Shown in pieces: positions 1-11,965 of a DNA stretch of 64,000 bases (the stretch's first letter is position 1; each line of letters starts with the position of its first letter). The notes beneath the pieces were generated by a model, which had not been told where the DNA came from, did not search any database, and saw only the letters and a program-made list of their open reading frames with translations. This DNA is from Varroa destructor (Eukaryota; Arthropoda; Arachnida; Mesostigmata; Varroidae). Both the position numbers and the translations under genes were made by a program. The stretch lies in contig NW_019211456.1 in assembly GCF_002443255.2 (NCBI RefSeq), positions 34,247,608 to 34,311,607 on the forward strand, in the 5' to 3' direction.

Positions 1-2375
1 ATATATAGGGTGTGTCTCACACTTTTGACAACAGGGTACCTTTCCAAAGTTCCGTTTTATTTTTATCATTTAGCAGACGTGACACCATTTATAGAATAGT
101 TATTAGTTAGTCATAATGTCTTGTAACGCATTTTCGATGTCAAGCACCGACATGGAGGACACCTTGATATATCCCTTGAGATAAAGTCTAATGACAGCCA
201 GAATGAGCTGGTAGCTCCGCTAGCTATGTGTTTTCATCGAAACGTGTCTTACACAGAAGCCTGGATCTGGCCAAAGCGAAGATATGATGCCTGTCGCTGA
301 TCGTTTACACATACCGCTGAGGAGCCTCAACAGAACGAGTGATTATGAACTGACAAAAACCATTTCCTAATCTCCCATTGATCATGTGTACAAACATTAG
401 AAAACTTTGTACAATATTATGTATGAAAACTTCTTGCAGACCAGTGTGCCTGCTGATGTTTTCGTCGATGTTTAGTATCAATTTGTTTGAAACATTATCT
501 TCTGAACATTACACCTAGCGGATCCGCTGTTTTACCTGCTTAGTGATGTCTATTATGTTGACACTTCATTATTACTAACTCCTTCACATGGCGCCAAAGC
601 ACATGTCACGTTGTTCTATTATACTTTAATGAGTGAATATCATGTGTTAGATCGTTAGGCGAGCACGAGATCGAAACAAGTTCGTTGGATGCAAAGGAGA
701 TGTGCCCGTCTCTGGCAGACTGCTTCTATCGACGGCTTTCTCGACGCGAGCTAAGAGACCTCCTTTGGGCCACTCAGTCCTCTGATACGTGTCCGTTCGT
801 CGTACTGATCGTGCTCATAGAAGCCAACTCGAAATTAAGTATGCCACAAATGCAATAGTAAACGCTGATCCGAAATTATAAATCATTATTTAAACTTACA
901 ATTCATAGAATCGTTTCGTGTGCAGCATGTTGGATACCCCTACCCATATCAGGCATTGATTTTTACCGAAATTTAGATTGTTTTTCCAATCGCGGGAAGA
1001 AAGAGCATTGTTATAATTAATGACAGCATATTACCTACTGGATTCATACAGGGCAATTAAGGCGAACATTTATTGCTCGGACGGACGCGGATCTGGCGGA
1101 GTTTTGTGAAGTTGTAGCTGAGACTGTTGCCAAGCAAATGCAATCCAATGAACACTCTAAACAGATTTCCGCACGAAAGTTTCCTGTAGAAAATAGATTT
1201 ATTAATAATAGAAAGAAAAGTAGCCAGGAGAATACCGAGGAGGACGCAGACCTTTCGACAACCCAGGTACAAAAAAAGAACTAGTCCACTAAGTCAAGAG
1301 CCAACCAAGTGCGTATGTAAACTCACTACATAATTTATCTTGACTACAGCATAATGACAATAGTAAACCGTTCATGCTATAATACGACGATAAGATCACT
1401 GTCATATGTATTGTTAGCCTTTGTGCGGTGCTTCTTTACGATGCGTTCTAGGTGACTGAAGATCGACGTGTGCATCTTATATTTAGCGATCATCCCTATT
1501 GTCTATGGAAGCCGTGCCTGAACGTCCTCGAAGGTCTTCTTCGAATGCGGGGCAGCCTCGTGGTCCAGCATCGATTTTCACGGACTTGGATAAAACGTGT
1601 TGAATGTATCTAGATATGATTTTTTTCATCTTAAATACAGTGTTTACAGCAGCAATGACTTTGTTCGTCAGGTTGAAAGGTCAGAACAAATTGTTTTTGT
1701 CTGTAGCTGAAGTAGTTCCAGTTTTTTCTACTGCGGCCGGTCTGACTAAGCAACAACCGCGCCGAAAAGTAATTTCCTTCGTCTATAGGCGTTCAGAGCG
1801 TTTACGGAGTACGTTCAGGGCAAAGCATCAAAGCTGTTATCCGGATAGCGCGCATATAGGCCAACGTACATGGACGTAAATTGGCAGTGGTTGACGTGAT
1901 ACGGGACCATAAAAGCATGCAGCCGTATACGAGCCATTGCATAACCTATTTCCATTGGTGAATATTATAGTTAAATTTTGGCTTTGTATTTGGAATCTAG
2001 AAACTTAATAAACTATCATGGTTGAACGCGGCTTTGTCAAGGCAGACCGAACAAGAGCTGTGTGCTAGTGTCTAACAGACAGCTAGTTATATTTTATATA
2101 TATAATGCGTAATAAATGAAACTTTTCATTGGAAGCTAACAGAAACTAGATGAAGATTACGTATCATTAACTGACTAATGCTTCATTTAGTCGAAAGAGT
2201 TTAGATTTGTTCAATAGGCGGTTTTAGGTAAGCGTTGCATCTAAATGGCACATATGTTTATTGCCTTTGCTAAACATAACGATTACCTTGTAACACGGAA
2301 CACCTACCTCAAAAAACGTTCCAAGGTAAATTTAGGATGTGTACAAATGACTAAATTACTTCTACGCAATGCTAA
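1..2375. other. AT-rich intergenic DNA, no gene recognised
   Basis: Both strands carry only short open frames of low-complexity or stop-rich translation. I see no conserved domain, no splice-bounded coding block and no tRNA-like fold. The right edge may include further decayed receptor sequence continuing from the pseudogene that starts at 2376, but I could not align anything beyond that point. Confidence 0.6.
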
Positions 2376-2752
2376 TTATCTCTCTATAGTATCATTATCA
2401 TATATATATTCTACTGCCTTAAGTAGCACCATAACTCGACGTAACAGTGGAGTGGCAGTGATTTCGTTGAACGGTGCCGAGAACAAAGCAGGTAGTGTCG
2501 AACTTTCACTCGACAGACGCACCAATATGTACTCAAATAGTGTTGAGCCACAAAATAGATTCAACAAACGCCGCAATTGATTCTCGACGCCATTAAGATC
2601 TACAATGCCGAGATGGTTTATATAGGGCCAAAGTATTTCGCCAGGCAAGACCTGCCGTCTTTGAGAACGGTTCCTTTACTAGGCAGGTACATCAGAACAA
2701 TTATCGGACGTCACTAAGTAGAGAAGCTTACTAAAAATCCGAGATTCGGCTG
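2376..2752 (-). pseudogene. Ionotropic receptor (IR) pseudogene fragment, paralogue of the 8212-9963 gene
   Basis: This is a decayed copy of the ligand-binding S1 region of the IR-like gene at 8212-9963. The reading frame aligns without a frameshift over about 50 codons. The intact gene has DVPADYRDCAQRRR then PGEIF; this copy has SDVPA, then TAG and TAA in place of the D and Y codons (plus positions 2676-2681), then RNRSQRRQ and PGEILWPYIN. Further on, NEITATPLLRRV and VEYIY match the end of S1 in the family (a phrase of the type PFxxTxxR followed by VxxxxPV). DNA similarity is also visible: CAAAGACGGC and GGCGAAATA are shared, and the GTACCTGCC codons are identical. Homology is lost upstream of about 2752 after an indel, and the membrane segments are not recognisable downstream. 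Seen: two nonsense codons in the family frame. Inferred: a dead tandem or dispersed duplicate. Confidence 0.8.
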
Positions 2753-4287
2753 AATGTTCCATTCAAATTAGGCCATCCCTGTCGAATATGGCCGACGTTT
2801 TGCGGATACCACCGCCATCGCCGATTAAAACCTACACGATGACCAATATCCGAACCTTCGATTGAACAGCTTGTGGCGTTGCTTTAAGTACCGATTCGAT
2901 TGCCGACTAGGACGCAACAACGGTAGGGCATTCGCTTATGTTCGAGCCTATCAGATCGGAAATGTGCAACGAAAAAAATGGAATTTAAGACACCTGAAGT
3001 GTTCATTTTCAGTAATCTTTTATGACTCTAGCAAATTCTGATTTATCTCTAGATTTAGATCAAAAGTCAATCAGCTTAGTGGTATGAAGGAGCTGATCGA
3101 CTCTGTGGAGCTAACCGCCGATTTTGAGTACAAAATTGAATTTCAAAACATTATTCTATTGGGAATGGTTTCAACCCAAAAAAATCGATTTGCGATAACA
3201 ATTGTGAATCAGAAACAAAGGAAGAGATACTTACCTTAAGCTATTAAAACTAACCACATCGCGTGAGGTACGCTATCGCAATTTCCTCAGAGCTAAACAT
3301 GTCTTCGTTCTAACTGAATTCTAACCGAACCCCACAACTGAAACTTCCGACGAAGTTAACGTTTCAATCCATATTCGATTGTCTAGTGTGATGTGGTGTT
3401 TTTTTTTTCCATCTATGTTATTCATTACAAACGTACAAAGCGTTCGGGGCGAATTGAGATGAATTTTCAAAGGTTATTTCTCGTAGCCGGCATACGCTCG
3501 TCACATATTATCATTACTCGAGAAACTTTAGAACCAGAGCCTCTTGCGTGATGATCACATATTAGAAATGCGAAACTATGACCAATAACTCGGTTTTTTC
3601 TAGAACAAAACGTCACAGTTGGAAGGAGGTTCATGTTTCGAATATGCGTGAAGGTCGATTATTATTCATCTCCGTTCGCTGCTTGAATCCCCCCACCGAG
3701 ACGATAAACTTACTTAATTACCTGATATCGAAGCTCAGCTAAGAACGCGGTTGGTAAGGGATAGAAGCAGGTCTCTATATATCAGAATAAGAAAAACTTA
3801 CTGTCCCTATGTGGACCCTATGTGGATTGAAAGGATTTTTGACGATTCTAGCTCTTACAGTGCATACCGTGTACGCAAATGTACCTTAGCAGAACGACAC
3901 CATCCAGATTAAACGGAGCCTCTTGGAGAATCAGCTCGAGCGACTGAAATTGTCGGTTTCTCCGACAATTGTGATTGTAGCAAGTGATGTAGCCAGCCAT
4001 AGTCGATTTTCCAGCAATGAAAAAGTATAATGGATCTAGGAATCACTCGCAGAAATAGCACCAGGTTTGCCCGCGATTTACAAGATGTTCTCCGTTGCGA
4101 ATAAAATCGAATGTACAGCTGGTGTTCTTATTATGTTCAACGAAGATGACACCGTGCTGCCACGTATTTTCCAGAAAGAAGTATTCGACTCGTCTGTTGT
4201 CCCTGTCAGTTGACGCGGATTGGAGACTTGTAAATAAGGTCTCGAATTAAACCTATGGCCGCAGCAAAAAGGAGTTTCCTTAAATAA
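2753..4287. other. Intergenic DNA, nothing recognised
   Basis: AT-rich with scattered stops in all frames. The only structure noted is a 9-bp perfect hairpin (arms 3948-3956 and 3962-3970) with a 5-nt loop, too short to interpret. Confidence 0.5.
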
Positions 4288-4590
4288 GCCCATTCATCTT
4301 TAAGAAGCAGCTTTCTGATCACTGCACATATAGGAGCTCTGTATGACCTTAACATTACTTCTGTATCGGATAACGTTTCTGCGTGTCCTGTTTTTAAAGG
4401 TGGAACAAAAGAGGATTATGGGTACCTGTTTTATGCCTTTCTTAAAGCTTTCGTTGGCAACAGTCCAAGCCTTAAGGGATCGATCAACACGAAAATTGAA
4501 GACCTGATTTATTATCTGAATATTAAATGGAGTGTTGAATATTTACAGGAAGCATTTAGACTTAGTGGTGATGGAACACTTTCAAAATAA
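4288..4590 (+). other. 100-codon stop-free frame without Met; coding-like remnant
   Basis: The frame opens after a TAA at 4285-4287 and runs to TAA 4588-4590. It contains no ATG, so it is not a stand-alone gene. Its translation has a protein-like mix of charged and hydrophobic residues (for example KEDYGYLFYAFLKAF, then KIEDLIYYLNIKWSVEY and LQEAFRLSGDG), unlike the low-complexity frames around it. No clear acceptor or donor pair delimits it. I do not recognise the family. It could be an internal exon, a fragment of a transposon protein or a decayed gene. Confidence 0.35.
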
Positions 4591-7500
4591 TAGTTATACT
4601 CAACTGGCATCTCTCTTAAAACGGCCTGTGTGAAAAACTTAATTTGATGGCAAAAAATCATTGAACTAACTAGTTTATAGATTAGAATTCCATATTTTGT
4701 AAGGAGAGTCATCTACAAACGAGAAAACAAAAACTTCCCATGTGAGTAAGCGAAACAGCTATAAACACCTCCGTTTATCACTATCCATCGTAGAACTGAA
4801 ACTGTAATAGACAATGGTTGCAGGATTTCAATTATAGCAATGGCCACGCCCTCCCTTGTTTTGCCGTCCATGTATTTCACCGTCCGTACAGACATATCAA
4901 ACGTGCGTCAAGTCATTGTGTTGTACATGCGTGCGTGCCAACGGTATCGACCGCACGTGCACGATGGCACTGTTCGGGGACTCAGAAACTAGAACATTAT
5001 ATATTTCGTGCCATACGAAATACCTCACAAGCGTAATTATGAGTCGTAGTAATTTTGGCCGTTATGTTTCGAATCTTACGTCCAGTATGGCCGTTAGGCA
5101 CTCCACAAGTGAGCACGAACCGCAACGTGCTTATGCCTGGGTTCGAACCTATACCACAGCATGTCCCTAAGGCATTAGCGAGCGAATACATTATCTATTA
5201 AATTATCACAGAGACATCCTCTGTTTCAATCAAACGACGATATAGTAAACGAAACGATCAGCGTATAAATAGTGCATCTAGCACAGTTCAGATACTTCCG
5301 CAGAGTATGTAAATAATATCACAAATAATAACTGCATCTATAAACGTTTCTCAAACGGATCGTCATGCCAGTTGATGGTTCGCCTGTTGTCTGAACGAAT
5401 GAAGTTTGTGGATAGCTTGTTATGTTGGTTACTACTACTAATAAAGTGTTGCATCTCGATCAAATGGTGTCTGAACATTGTGATTGAAGCTTCTCTAAGC
5501 TATTTACCTTTCTGCGTGGAGCTATCTGTAGCAATAACTTTGCGTGACAAACAGACGATGGCTAGAATTTCCGTGTCCAACTAGAATCGCTGCACTAACT
5601 TGCAACACTGAACATTAGGGAGGGCGATCACGCCAGATTAAGTTTATAGTAAATACGTGAATGTAGTTAGAATTGCGTTAATAGAAAGGATTCATTTAAT
5701 CTGATGTTTATATAGTTGCGACGTACGTGTAGCTACCAGCGTAGGTGCGATTTATTTAGGAGACACCTTATTTTTAGTTGGCATTACCGACGAGAACGCC
5801 TAACGTTAAATACATTATTGATACGACGGTTTAGGATTGTCCGCGCTCTGAGCTATTTTCCCGACAAAAGCTGCTCCTTGTGCCAATACCGAATCTCTAT
5901 TTATAGCTGCTGAAACTACGTTCGTTGACGCTTGGGCTTACGCACTTCGTCGGTCTCTAATTGCAAATTATGTTATTTATTTCTGCCCGCTTCTCAAACG
6001 AGGATTCGCCTCATCAGCCTTTTTGGGATCTTTGTACTCAATGACGGGCACCACCAGAGGCCTGGCACGTCGATGCACCAAGCCTGATTGCTGTTAGCGT
6101 TGGGATACGACTTTATGCAGCTTGGCCTACTGTGCACGCTAGTTCATCCTGCCAGCGGTTGGGCTTTAACTATACAGCGGTGCGTTCGGTAGTGGCGTGC
6201 AGAAGTCGTGAATTCAGGCGAGGAAGCTACAGCAAAGTAACTTCTACGTCTTCAACTTGAACAGCTTCAACACAAACCACTCCTAGATAGACACGCATAG
6301 ATTTTCACCACCTGTCTAGACCGACGCATAGTATTTCGCCGCGTGAGGTGATGGTTGCCATAGAAACCGCTCGAAAAACCGATTTTTGAGCTTCTACCGC
6401 GTGTACAAGTGGTTCACAACGAATTCGAACAAGCGCTGGGCTGGGTCTGGCCTGACATAAAAAGGCTTATGTGATTTATCCCATAGATGAATATAATTGC
6501 ATAAGAAATTATGATTGTACCGGGAAGAAATGCTAGACAGCTTTATTTACGAGTTGATTTCTTCCGAATTTAGTCTTATCAATGCTGCGAAGGAATCAGA
6601 TATAACTAGTATTGAGAGAGCTATTACAAGAATATATTTTCGGCTTCATGTTTATAAGCAAACCCTACTAGATGCCATCTCAAACATCTGAAGCTATTGT
6701 TTAGGTCTTATGTAATGAAAACATGGTGAATTCGTTCACCCTTACTATTCTTCCTAACCACTTTGCTTATATTCTAGTCAGCTGATTTCTAGGGTTCTAT
6801 GATTCAGTGTAGATATAGCGATACGCCATTAGCACCGATAAAGATGCGATTTAGCCAACCGACATTTTGCTGTCATATAGCAATAACGACGGAAGTACTT
6901 TAAATAACCGGTACGTGCAACAATAATATAGAACAGGAGGAAAAACAGCATGGAGACAAAGTAACATGACACAACTTGAAATTAAATAACTTAGGAAATA
7001 CTTAGTGAGTAAAATCTGATTGAATATTGACTGAATTGGCTATAAGTAAATCGACCCTAGAATGTACGCCAGCTAATGCCGTGATCGGAAAAGTTACTTT
7101 CGTCTGCAGGTCTTCTAAGTTAACTAAGCAGAAAGATATTGCCAATTCAAAGTTACTGTTAAACCCAGCCAAGCCCTTCAATCGCATTTAATTTTTAGTA
7201 CCCAGCACAATTCAACAAACTATCAGCACTTTGCTTTACCGTGGATCGCAGAAATCCAATTAGATTATAATAAAAAACTGTGTAGTATGACTCTATCACT
7301 TTCATTCACGCGATATTTTGACAACGTGGACGTCGGCAACGTTGGGGTCGATAATATCAATATTAAGACAGGTGGTGTTATATATGAATGCAACTTTATC
7401 TGTACACTCACGAGCACTTAACGCAACTTTCTAAAATACAATATTATCCATACTACTAGGATGGTATACATACATACCCACAGTACACGATCAATTGGAA

Positions 7501-8211
7501 AACGCCTAACTAGGTAAATCCATTCGATCATCCTATAGAGGTATATAGTTTCATAGCAGGAAGTTTAATAAAAAATGGCTGATTCGCGTTTGCCCCACAC
7601 TAAAAACCATATTAGGTTTTCACACAAAAAATATTTAGTCAGACACTATCCAAGAGCTGGACAGTTCGCCTAGAGACGCACGCTTTACCATACATGGATT
7701 CTTAGAAATAACCAAATATATAATATTTAGCGGAAGGTCGTTTTTTATCCAGGTAGCTAAATGACTTGAAACGGCTTTGGCAGATTCATAGACGTTTTTT
7801 TTTTTCGTTTGTATAGATTAAACGAAGTACGTTATCAAATGTATTTTGTCAATAAACATGTGACATTAAAACAGCATGTTGTTTTACTCTGTCACACACG
7901 ACATGTATGCGCAGGCCAACTGTTCCCGAAGTTGTCTGGTACAGTAAAAAAAATTCTATAGGACTGCCTGGGATGTATAAGCCTATATACTAAACATGGA
8001 CCGCTTTGAGTAACGTTGCATTTATTAAAATCTGCACGTGTTTCACATAAACGATATGCGTTGCATGATTTGACTCTTTGATAATTTAGTTCATGACAAC
8101 GTTCCTTGAATTATTCAGTTTTTTATATTGGCAGCACCCTTTTATCCTGTTCTGTGGATAGGGTGCGATCGGTAATCTATTGATGCCTCAATTATAACTG
8201 CTAGAGGGATT
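4591..8211. other. Intergenic DNA, mostly unannotated
   Basis: It contains the short dispersed repeat listed at 5043-5164. The part near 5950-6470 is richer in G+C than its surroundings but has no frame or splice pattern I can support. From 6.5 to 8.2 kb the sequence is strongly AT-rich with no coding signal. Confidence 0.5.
5043..5164 (-). repeat. Dispersed repeat copy B (SINE-like, Pol III B-box motif)
   Basis: Read on the minus strand, this unit begins ACATGCTGTGGTATAGG and holds GGTTCGAACCC (plus 139-149 of the 5000 block), a perfect match to the internal B box of Pol III genes. The phrases TGCTGTGG-TATAGGTTC and TGGACGTA-GATTCGAAACAT recur in the same order and spacing at 43928-44060. 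The segment does not fold as a tRNA: the bases beside the TTCGAAC loop cannot form the T stem. I infer a tRNA-derived short interspersed element or an old transposon fragment. I could not define its ends or target-site duplications. Confidence 0.5.
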
Positions 8212-9963
8212 TTAGATGTTACTAACGTTCCAAGTGCGACGCCTTGAATACTTTCTAGCTATCAAATATAAGTAAACTTCTACCAGAGATCCAAGCAGAC
8301 CTGAAAGAACAAGTAAAATTAAAGGTAGGGAAATATCGTTGGCTGTAAGCACTCGAATTGTTTCGCGAGTACTAGCTAAAGCGCGCTTTTTTTTAATTTC
8401 CATAAACTGTTCAGATCTGCTGGGTTCTTTCATCTTTTTAACAATGTGCATTTCTCTGAAAGTACCTATAAGAACATTGACTTTTGATTTTAGCGGAAAT
8501 TCAGGACTCATGAGGAATCCTGCAGACGACACATAGAGTGTGTCTCGTCCCTGTACCAATGAACCGTCGTAGTCCTGAGCATCAAGGACCATTATCACGG
8601 ATATCACGTTCTCCGATTTTTCGCTTTGACGCTGACAAGATAATTCGGAATCTCTTTGAATTAATTTACCAGTTTTTTTCTTATGAGATAGAGTCTGAAA
8701 CGCTTCGGAGGTATGAGGCTCGTCGAGGATACGCACAGAAAACGTATCACCCACCATGCAAACAAAGCTGTTCGGTAGTTTCATAAATGTCGTCAGGTCC
8801 GCTATGGTAATGATCTGTGTACTGATCGGCGCGCTGAGGCTGGACAAAAGCCCTGACGAGAACATACACTTAATGAGAAATGATGCTATAAACATTAAAA
8901 TTACAATTAGAGAGGGCCTAGCGATGGCCAACGGTTGACTCAGTTGGGTGGCGATAACCAATAGAATCGTCTCCTTTTGTCGGTGAATGCGGAGCGCGAC
9001 AATGAATGCCAAGTAAAGGAGTCCAAGACATATCCAAATACCTTTGTCAAAAACGAAAACAATCCCTAGCGAACTCAACCGATGTAACTGACGGATCTTA
9101 CTGAAGTACCGCATGGATTCAACAGCGATCACCGACGTAAAGGCGACTTCTTCAAGGCGTTGAGCGGTGTAGGTAAAATAAAGCAGGCTCATGTCTGCTT
9201 TCCGAGTTCGAAGCCAGCGAAAAGTGTCATTCTGGGTCTCTCCAACTAACCCGGTGGCCCGCAGCCTGGCAATCCGGCTCAGGTTTAAAAAGAATCGGAT
9301 CTCTTCCTCTATGCCACTTGCGTACGACACAGGGCCAAAATCCAATATAGAAAAATAGTTGATCCGAGGCTGGAATATTTCGCCGGGTTGAACGCGCCGT
9401 CTTTGGGCACAGTCTCGATAGTCGGCAGGTACATCGGTAAAATCATCATACGTCATTAGACACAGAAGTATGCTTCTTGAACTTAAAGGAGTATTACGTG
9501 GAACTAACCACCGCGTAAGAACGAGGTATTCGGCGGATTTTTCCATTTGAAGAAAATCACCTGTAGTCAATTTGCTTGTAGTACTGCATGTATTATTCGT
9601 CGCTCTGCGATCGCCTGTCGTTAGATTGGTCATATTAAAACATCCCGCGTTGCTATGCACTATGACAAGGATCCAGAGTTTCGAAAGTAGAACTTTATGA
9701 GCCAGCTTCACTATCTCCTCGATACTTGAGTAGATTAAAACTACCATTGGTGTTTCTGCGAACTGCCATGATTGTATGTTTTGGTCATCATCAGGCCGAA
9801 AATGTACCACAATAAACGACATGTTTTGCGAAACAATCCGCATTGTAGACAGAACATTGGAGATATTCATCTTATTCAGCAACTGCAGACTTGGCTTGAA
9901 GAGTCTAAGGCAACTGGGAAGAATCACCCGCTCATGAATCAAACAGAGTACAACAACTAACAC
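8212..9963 (-). CDS. Ionotropic receptor (IR)-like ligand-gated channel, divergent, single exon
   Basis: A long uninterrupted frame of about 583 codons with the order of the ionotropic glutamate receptor/IR superfamily. It has an extracellular N region (about 1-180), the S1 half of the ligand-binding domain (about 190-295, with PGEIF, KADMSLLYFTYTAQRLEEV and VESMRYF), M1 (about 307-326), a pore segment (KETILLVIATQLSQP, about 330-344), M3 (about 350-370, ending CMFSSGLLSSLSAP), the S2 half (about 380-540) and M4 (about 543-567, LPLILLVLSGLLGSLVEVYL). In arthropods such proteins sit in sensory-neuron membranes and detect odours, tastes, humidity or temperature; the ligand here is unknown. The SYTANLA-like M3 core of glutamate receptors is not kept, as in divergent IRs. 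The first codon of the open frame is GTG, with an in-frame TAA further upstream. The first in-frame ATG is at 9868-9870 (residue 32), so the true start, an upstream exon or a lost start codon is unresolved. Broken relatives lie on both sides. Confidence 0.8.
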   Translation of the reverse strand: MLVVVLCLIHERVILPSCLRLFKPSLQLLNKMNISNVLSTMRIVSQNMSFIVVHFRPDDDQNIQSWQFAETPMVVLIYSSIEEIVKLAHKVLLSKLWILVIVHSNAGCFNMTNLTTGDRRATNNTCSTTSKLTTGDFLQMEKSAEYLVLTRWLVPRNTPLSSRSILLCLMTYDDFTDVPADYRDCAQRRRVQPGEIFQPRINYFSILDFGPVSYASGIEEEIRFFLNLSRIARLRATGLVGETQNDTFRWLRTRKADMSLLYFTYTAQRLEEVAFTSVIAVESMRYFSKIRQLHRLSSLGIVFVFDKGIWICLGLLYLAFIVALRIHRQKETILLVIATQLSQPLAIARPSLIVILMFIASFLIKCMFSSGLLSSLSAPISTQIITIADLTTFMKLPNSFVCMVGDTFSVRILDEPHTSEAFQTLSHKKKTGKLIQRDSELSCQRQSEKSENVISVIMVLDAQDYDGSLVQGRDTLYVSSAGFLMSPEFPLKSKVNVLIGTFREMHIVKKMKEPSRSEQFMEIKKKRALASTRETIRVLTANDISLPLILLVLSGLLGSLVEVYLYLIARKYSRRRTWNVSNI

Positions 9964-10319
9964 TTGCGTACTGCATTTTGAGATGACGCCCCGTCTAGCT
10001 TATTGATGTCTGATTCACATTCACGTCTATTGGAAATTCTCATTAAATTCAAATTGTTTGCGTGTCTATTCTGACACCGTTTCAGCTCTAAATTTGAATG
10101 GCTTCCTATCGGATGGCTTTGCACCCATCGATTTTTCTCACATGCGTTTCCGATGTATTTTGATGGCTTCTCCTTTATGCTCCGTTATGACGGAAGTCAG
10201 CCAAGGCCTTCGGAATCCGGCTGTCTAAAGAGACAGGTTATTGTGTCAGAGCGTTCAGTGAGGAGCCCTGTCGCTCGCTCAGTGAGCCACACAAACTTGT
10301 GCAAAATACACCCATTCGA
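9964..10319. other. Spacer between IR-like sequences
   Basis: Short spacer with no open frame of note. An out-of-frame ATG lies 13 nt upstream of the GTG that opens the receptor frame, and a TAA in the receptor frame lies further upstream. No M4-like sequence for the neighbouring 10.3-10.9 kb fragment was found here. Confidence 0.4.
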
Positions 10320-10862
10320 TTACTGTAATGCATCTTCAATGCAAAGCGAGGAGCAAAAAAACCAAGTCATAGCGACTGGACGCCATTGCGCACTCGGCCC
10401 ATAGTGAATAGATTTGGCTATGATAGTGTCTGGCCGTAAATAGATTGCATTATTCAATACTTCGAAAAAGAGAGAGACGGGTTTCGAACAGTGTTCGTAA
10501 TAGTTCATGTCCAACATGGCTACGACGTTAGCCGGACGGTAACAGTTCTTTGTCCGATTAGTAATGCGGTTAGTGTTGATTGATGGAAAACTATCAGCAT
10601 TGGGCGTTCGGAAACATATCGAAAGTGAATACGCGGCCATTAATGCGTTTGTCAGCTTCGTCTCAAAGATCACTTTACAATAGATCTCTGATGTGATATC
10701 TCGAACCGTATAAAATGATTCCTGTGATAGTACAAGCTGATATACAGACGACAAATAAAATCTGGTCGTATAAATAATAGCGATAAGCCTTAAATTGCTG
10801 ATACGATCACAAGCAGACTGTTTACACAAGAGTGTCGAAGCTCGCAAATGGATGCCATATTA
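10320..10862 (-). pseudogene. IR-like fragment (M3/S2 region), probably decayed
   Basis: The minus-strand frame runs about 180 codons from just after a stop near 10863 to TAA at 10320. It resembles the second half of the receptor at 8212-9963. The segment RPANVVAMLDMNYYEHC and the 40 residues after it align in order with ENVISVIMVLDAQDYDG and what follows, and LIAIIYTTRFYLSSVYQL sits where M3 is expected. It has no M1, no pore and no M4: the frame stops before the last membrane segment. The opening codon is TTG, so it is not a complete gene. It could be one exon of a multi-exon IR with the piece at 12.0-12.5 kb, but I could not connect them. Similarity is judged by eye only. Confidence 0.5.
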
Positions 10863-11965
10863 TTTGAGGGGTTAGATAAGCATGTGTTCTTACTACTACT
10901 ATTGTTAGAAACGAAATATTCCCACAAGCAATGATCTATAAAAATTTAAACAGAAATTCAGAAGAATAGAGGAGGCGAGAATGGGTATGACTATTTAAGC
11001 AGGAGCCGCGCATGTTGTCTATCAAGCTTCTCAGATGTACTTATGGGAATTAGAAGAAGATCATAGCTTAGGTTCACAATTCGAAATAATCAGACTGAGA
11101 AGAATGGGTTAATAATATAAAGCATAAAAGAACACAACCATTTTACGAAAAAATGCTAGAGCTTCATCGCTCCGTGTAAATGTTGACTATTGAGCTATTA
11201 GATTGCACCTTTGAAGTTAAAGGAACTAGGCTTCTCCCGCCCTAATTTCCTTGTGCATGGCGTAAAAAGAATTGCTTTCTAGTGGCGAATACACTAAAAA
11301 AATGTGTACCATGGTATCGTGGTATCTGTTGTTCATTCAAAGCACACAGGCTAACAAGAATGTACTAAATTGGTTTGACAATGTATTTGTTTGTTGAGGC
11401 ATCAGGATATCTAATACTACACCGATGTTTCTTAGCATTACTGGCAACCATTTTGGCTAAGTTGGACCTAAATTAATGCTTTCTGAATTCCAAATCTTTT
11501 ACGGTACTATGTTGTTTTTCTCTGGAAAAACGTAGTATGCCTGCAAGGATCTGTTTCCAATACTGATGCCATGAAGTAGAATAATGCATCAACATATGCC
11601 AGTTAACGCTGGTATAGAACACACACCCAGGTGAATATCCTTTTTTCGGCTAAGTGCTCCGTTCGGCTACACAGATACGTAATGGCAGACGGATTTTTAT
11701 TTAAAGTCACGATTTTGATACGTACTATGCGCAATATTATGTCTCTTTTCGACTTCAGTTGTCGATAACATCTATGGTTTATAGAGAAAATCAGTGACTA
11801 ATAGCGTTGAATCGAATGTAACGCCAACCGCTGATACGTTTACGCAGATGTTTTGTATATGTGCAAATGACCTGACAATAATATCCTTTCTTCAGCTTAT
11901 ATGAGTACGATGACACTATGATCTATCCCCTTACCTAGATCAGCCTAATTTTATCCTATATATAG
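10863..11965. other. Region between two IR-like fragments
   Basis: If the two fragments belonged to one receptor, M1, the pore and M3 should lie here on the minus strand. All frames are AT-rich and stop-laden and I cannot see those segments. This favours decay over a functional spliced gene. Confidence 0.4.

Noticed and set aside
3948..3970. Terminator-like hairpin (9-bp stem)
   Set aside because: Too short to be significant in a eukaryotic spacer, and not next to a gene.
5139..5149. tRNA gene suggested by the perfect B-box GGTTCGAACCC
   Set aside because: Bases flanking the loop do not form a T stem and no acceptor or anticodon stem can be drawn around it. It was kept only as a repeat.
7002..7187. 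Possible further IR fragment (minus strand, phrase GVHSRVDLLIANSV)
   Set aside because: Only one short stretch recalls the S1 pattern, with no flanking match to the intact receptor.
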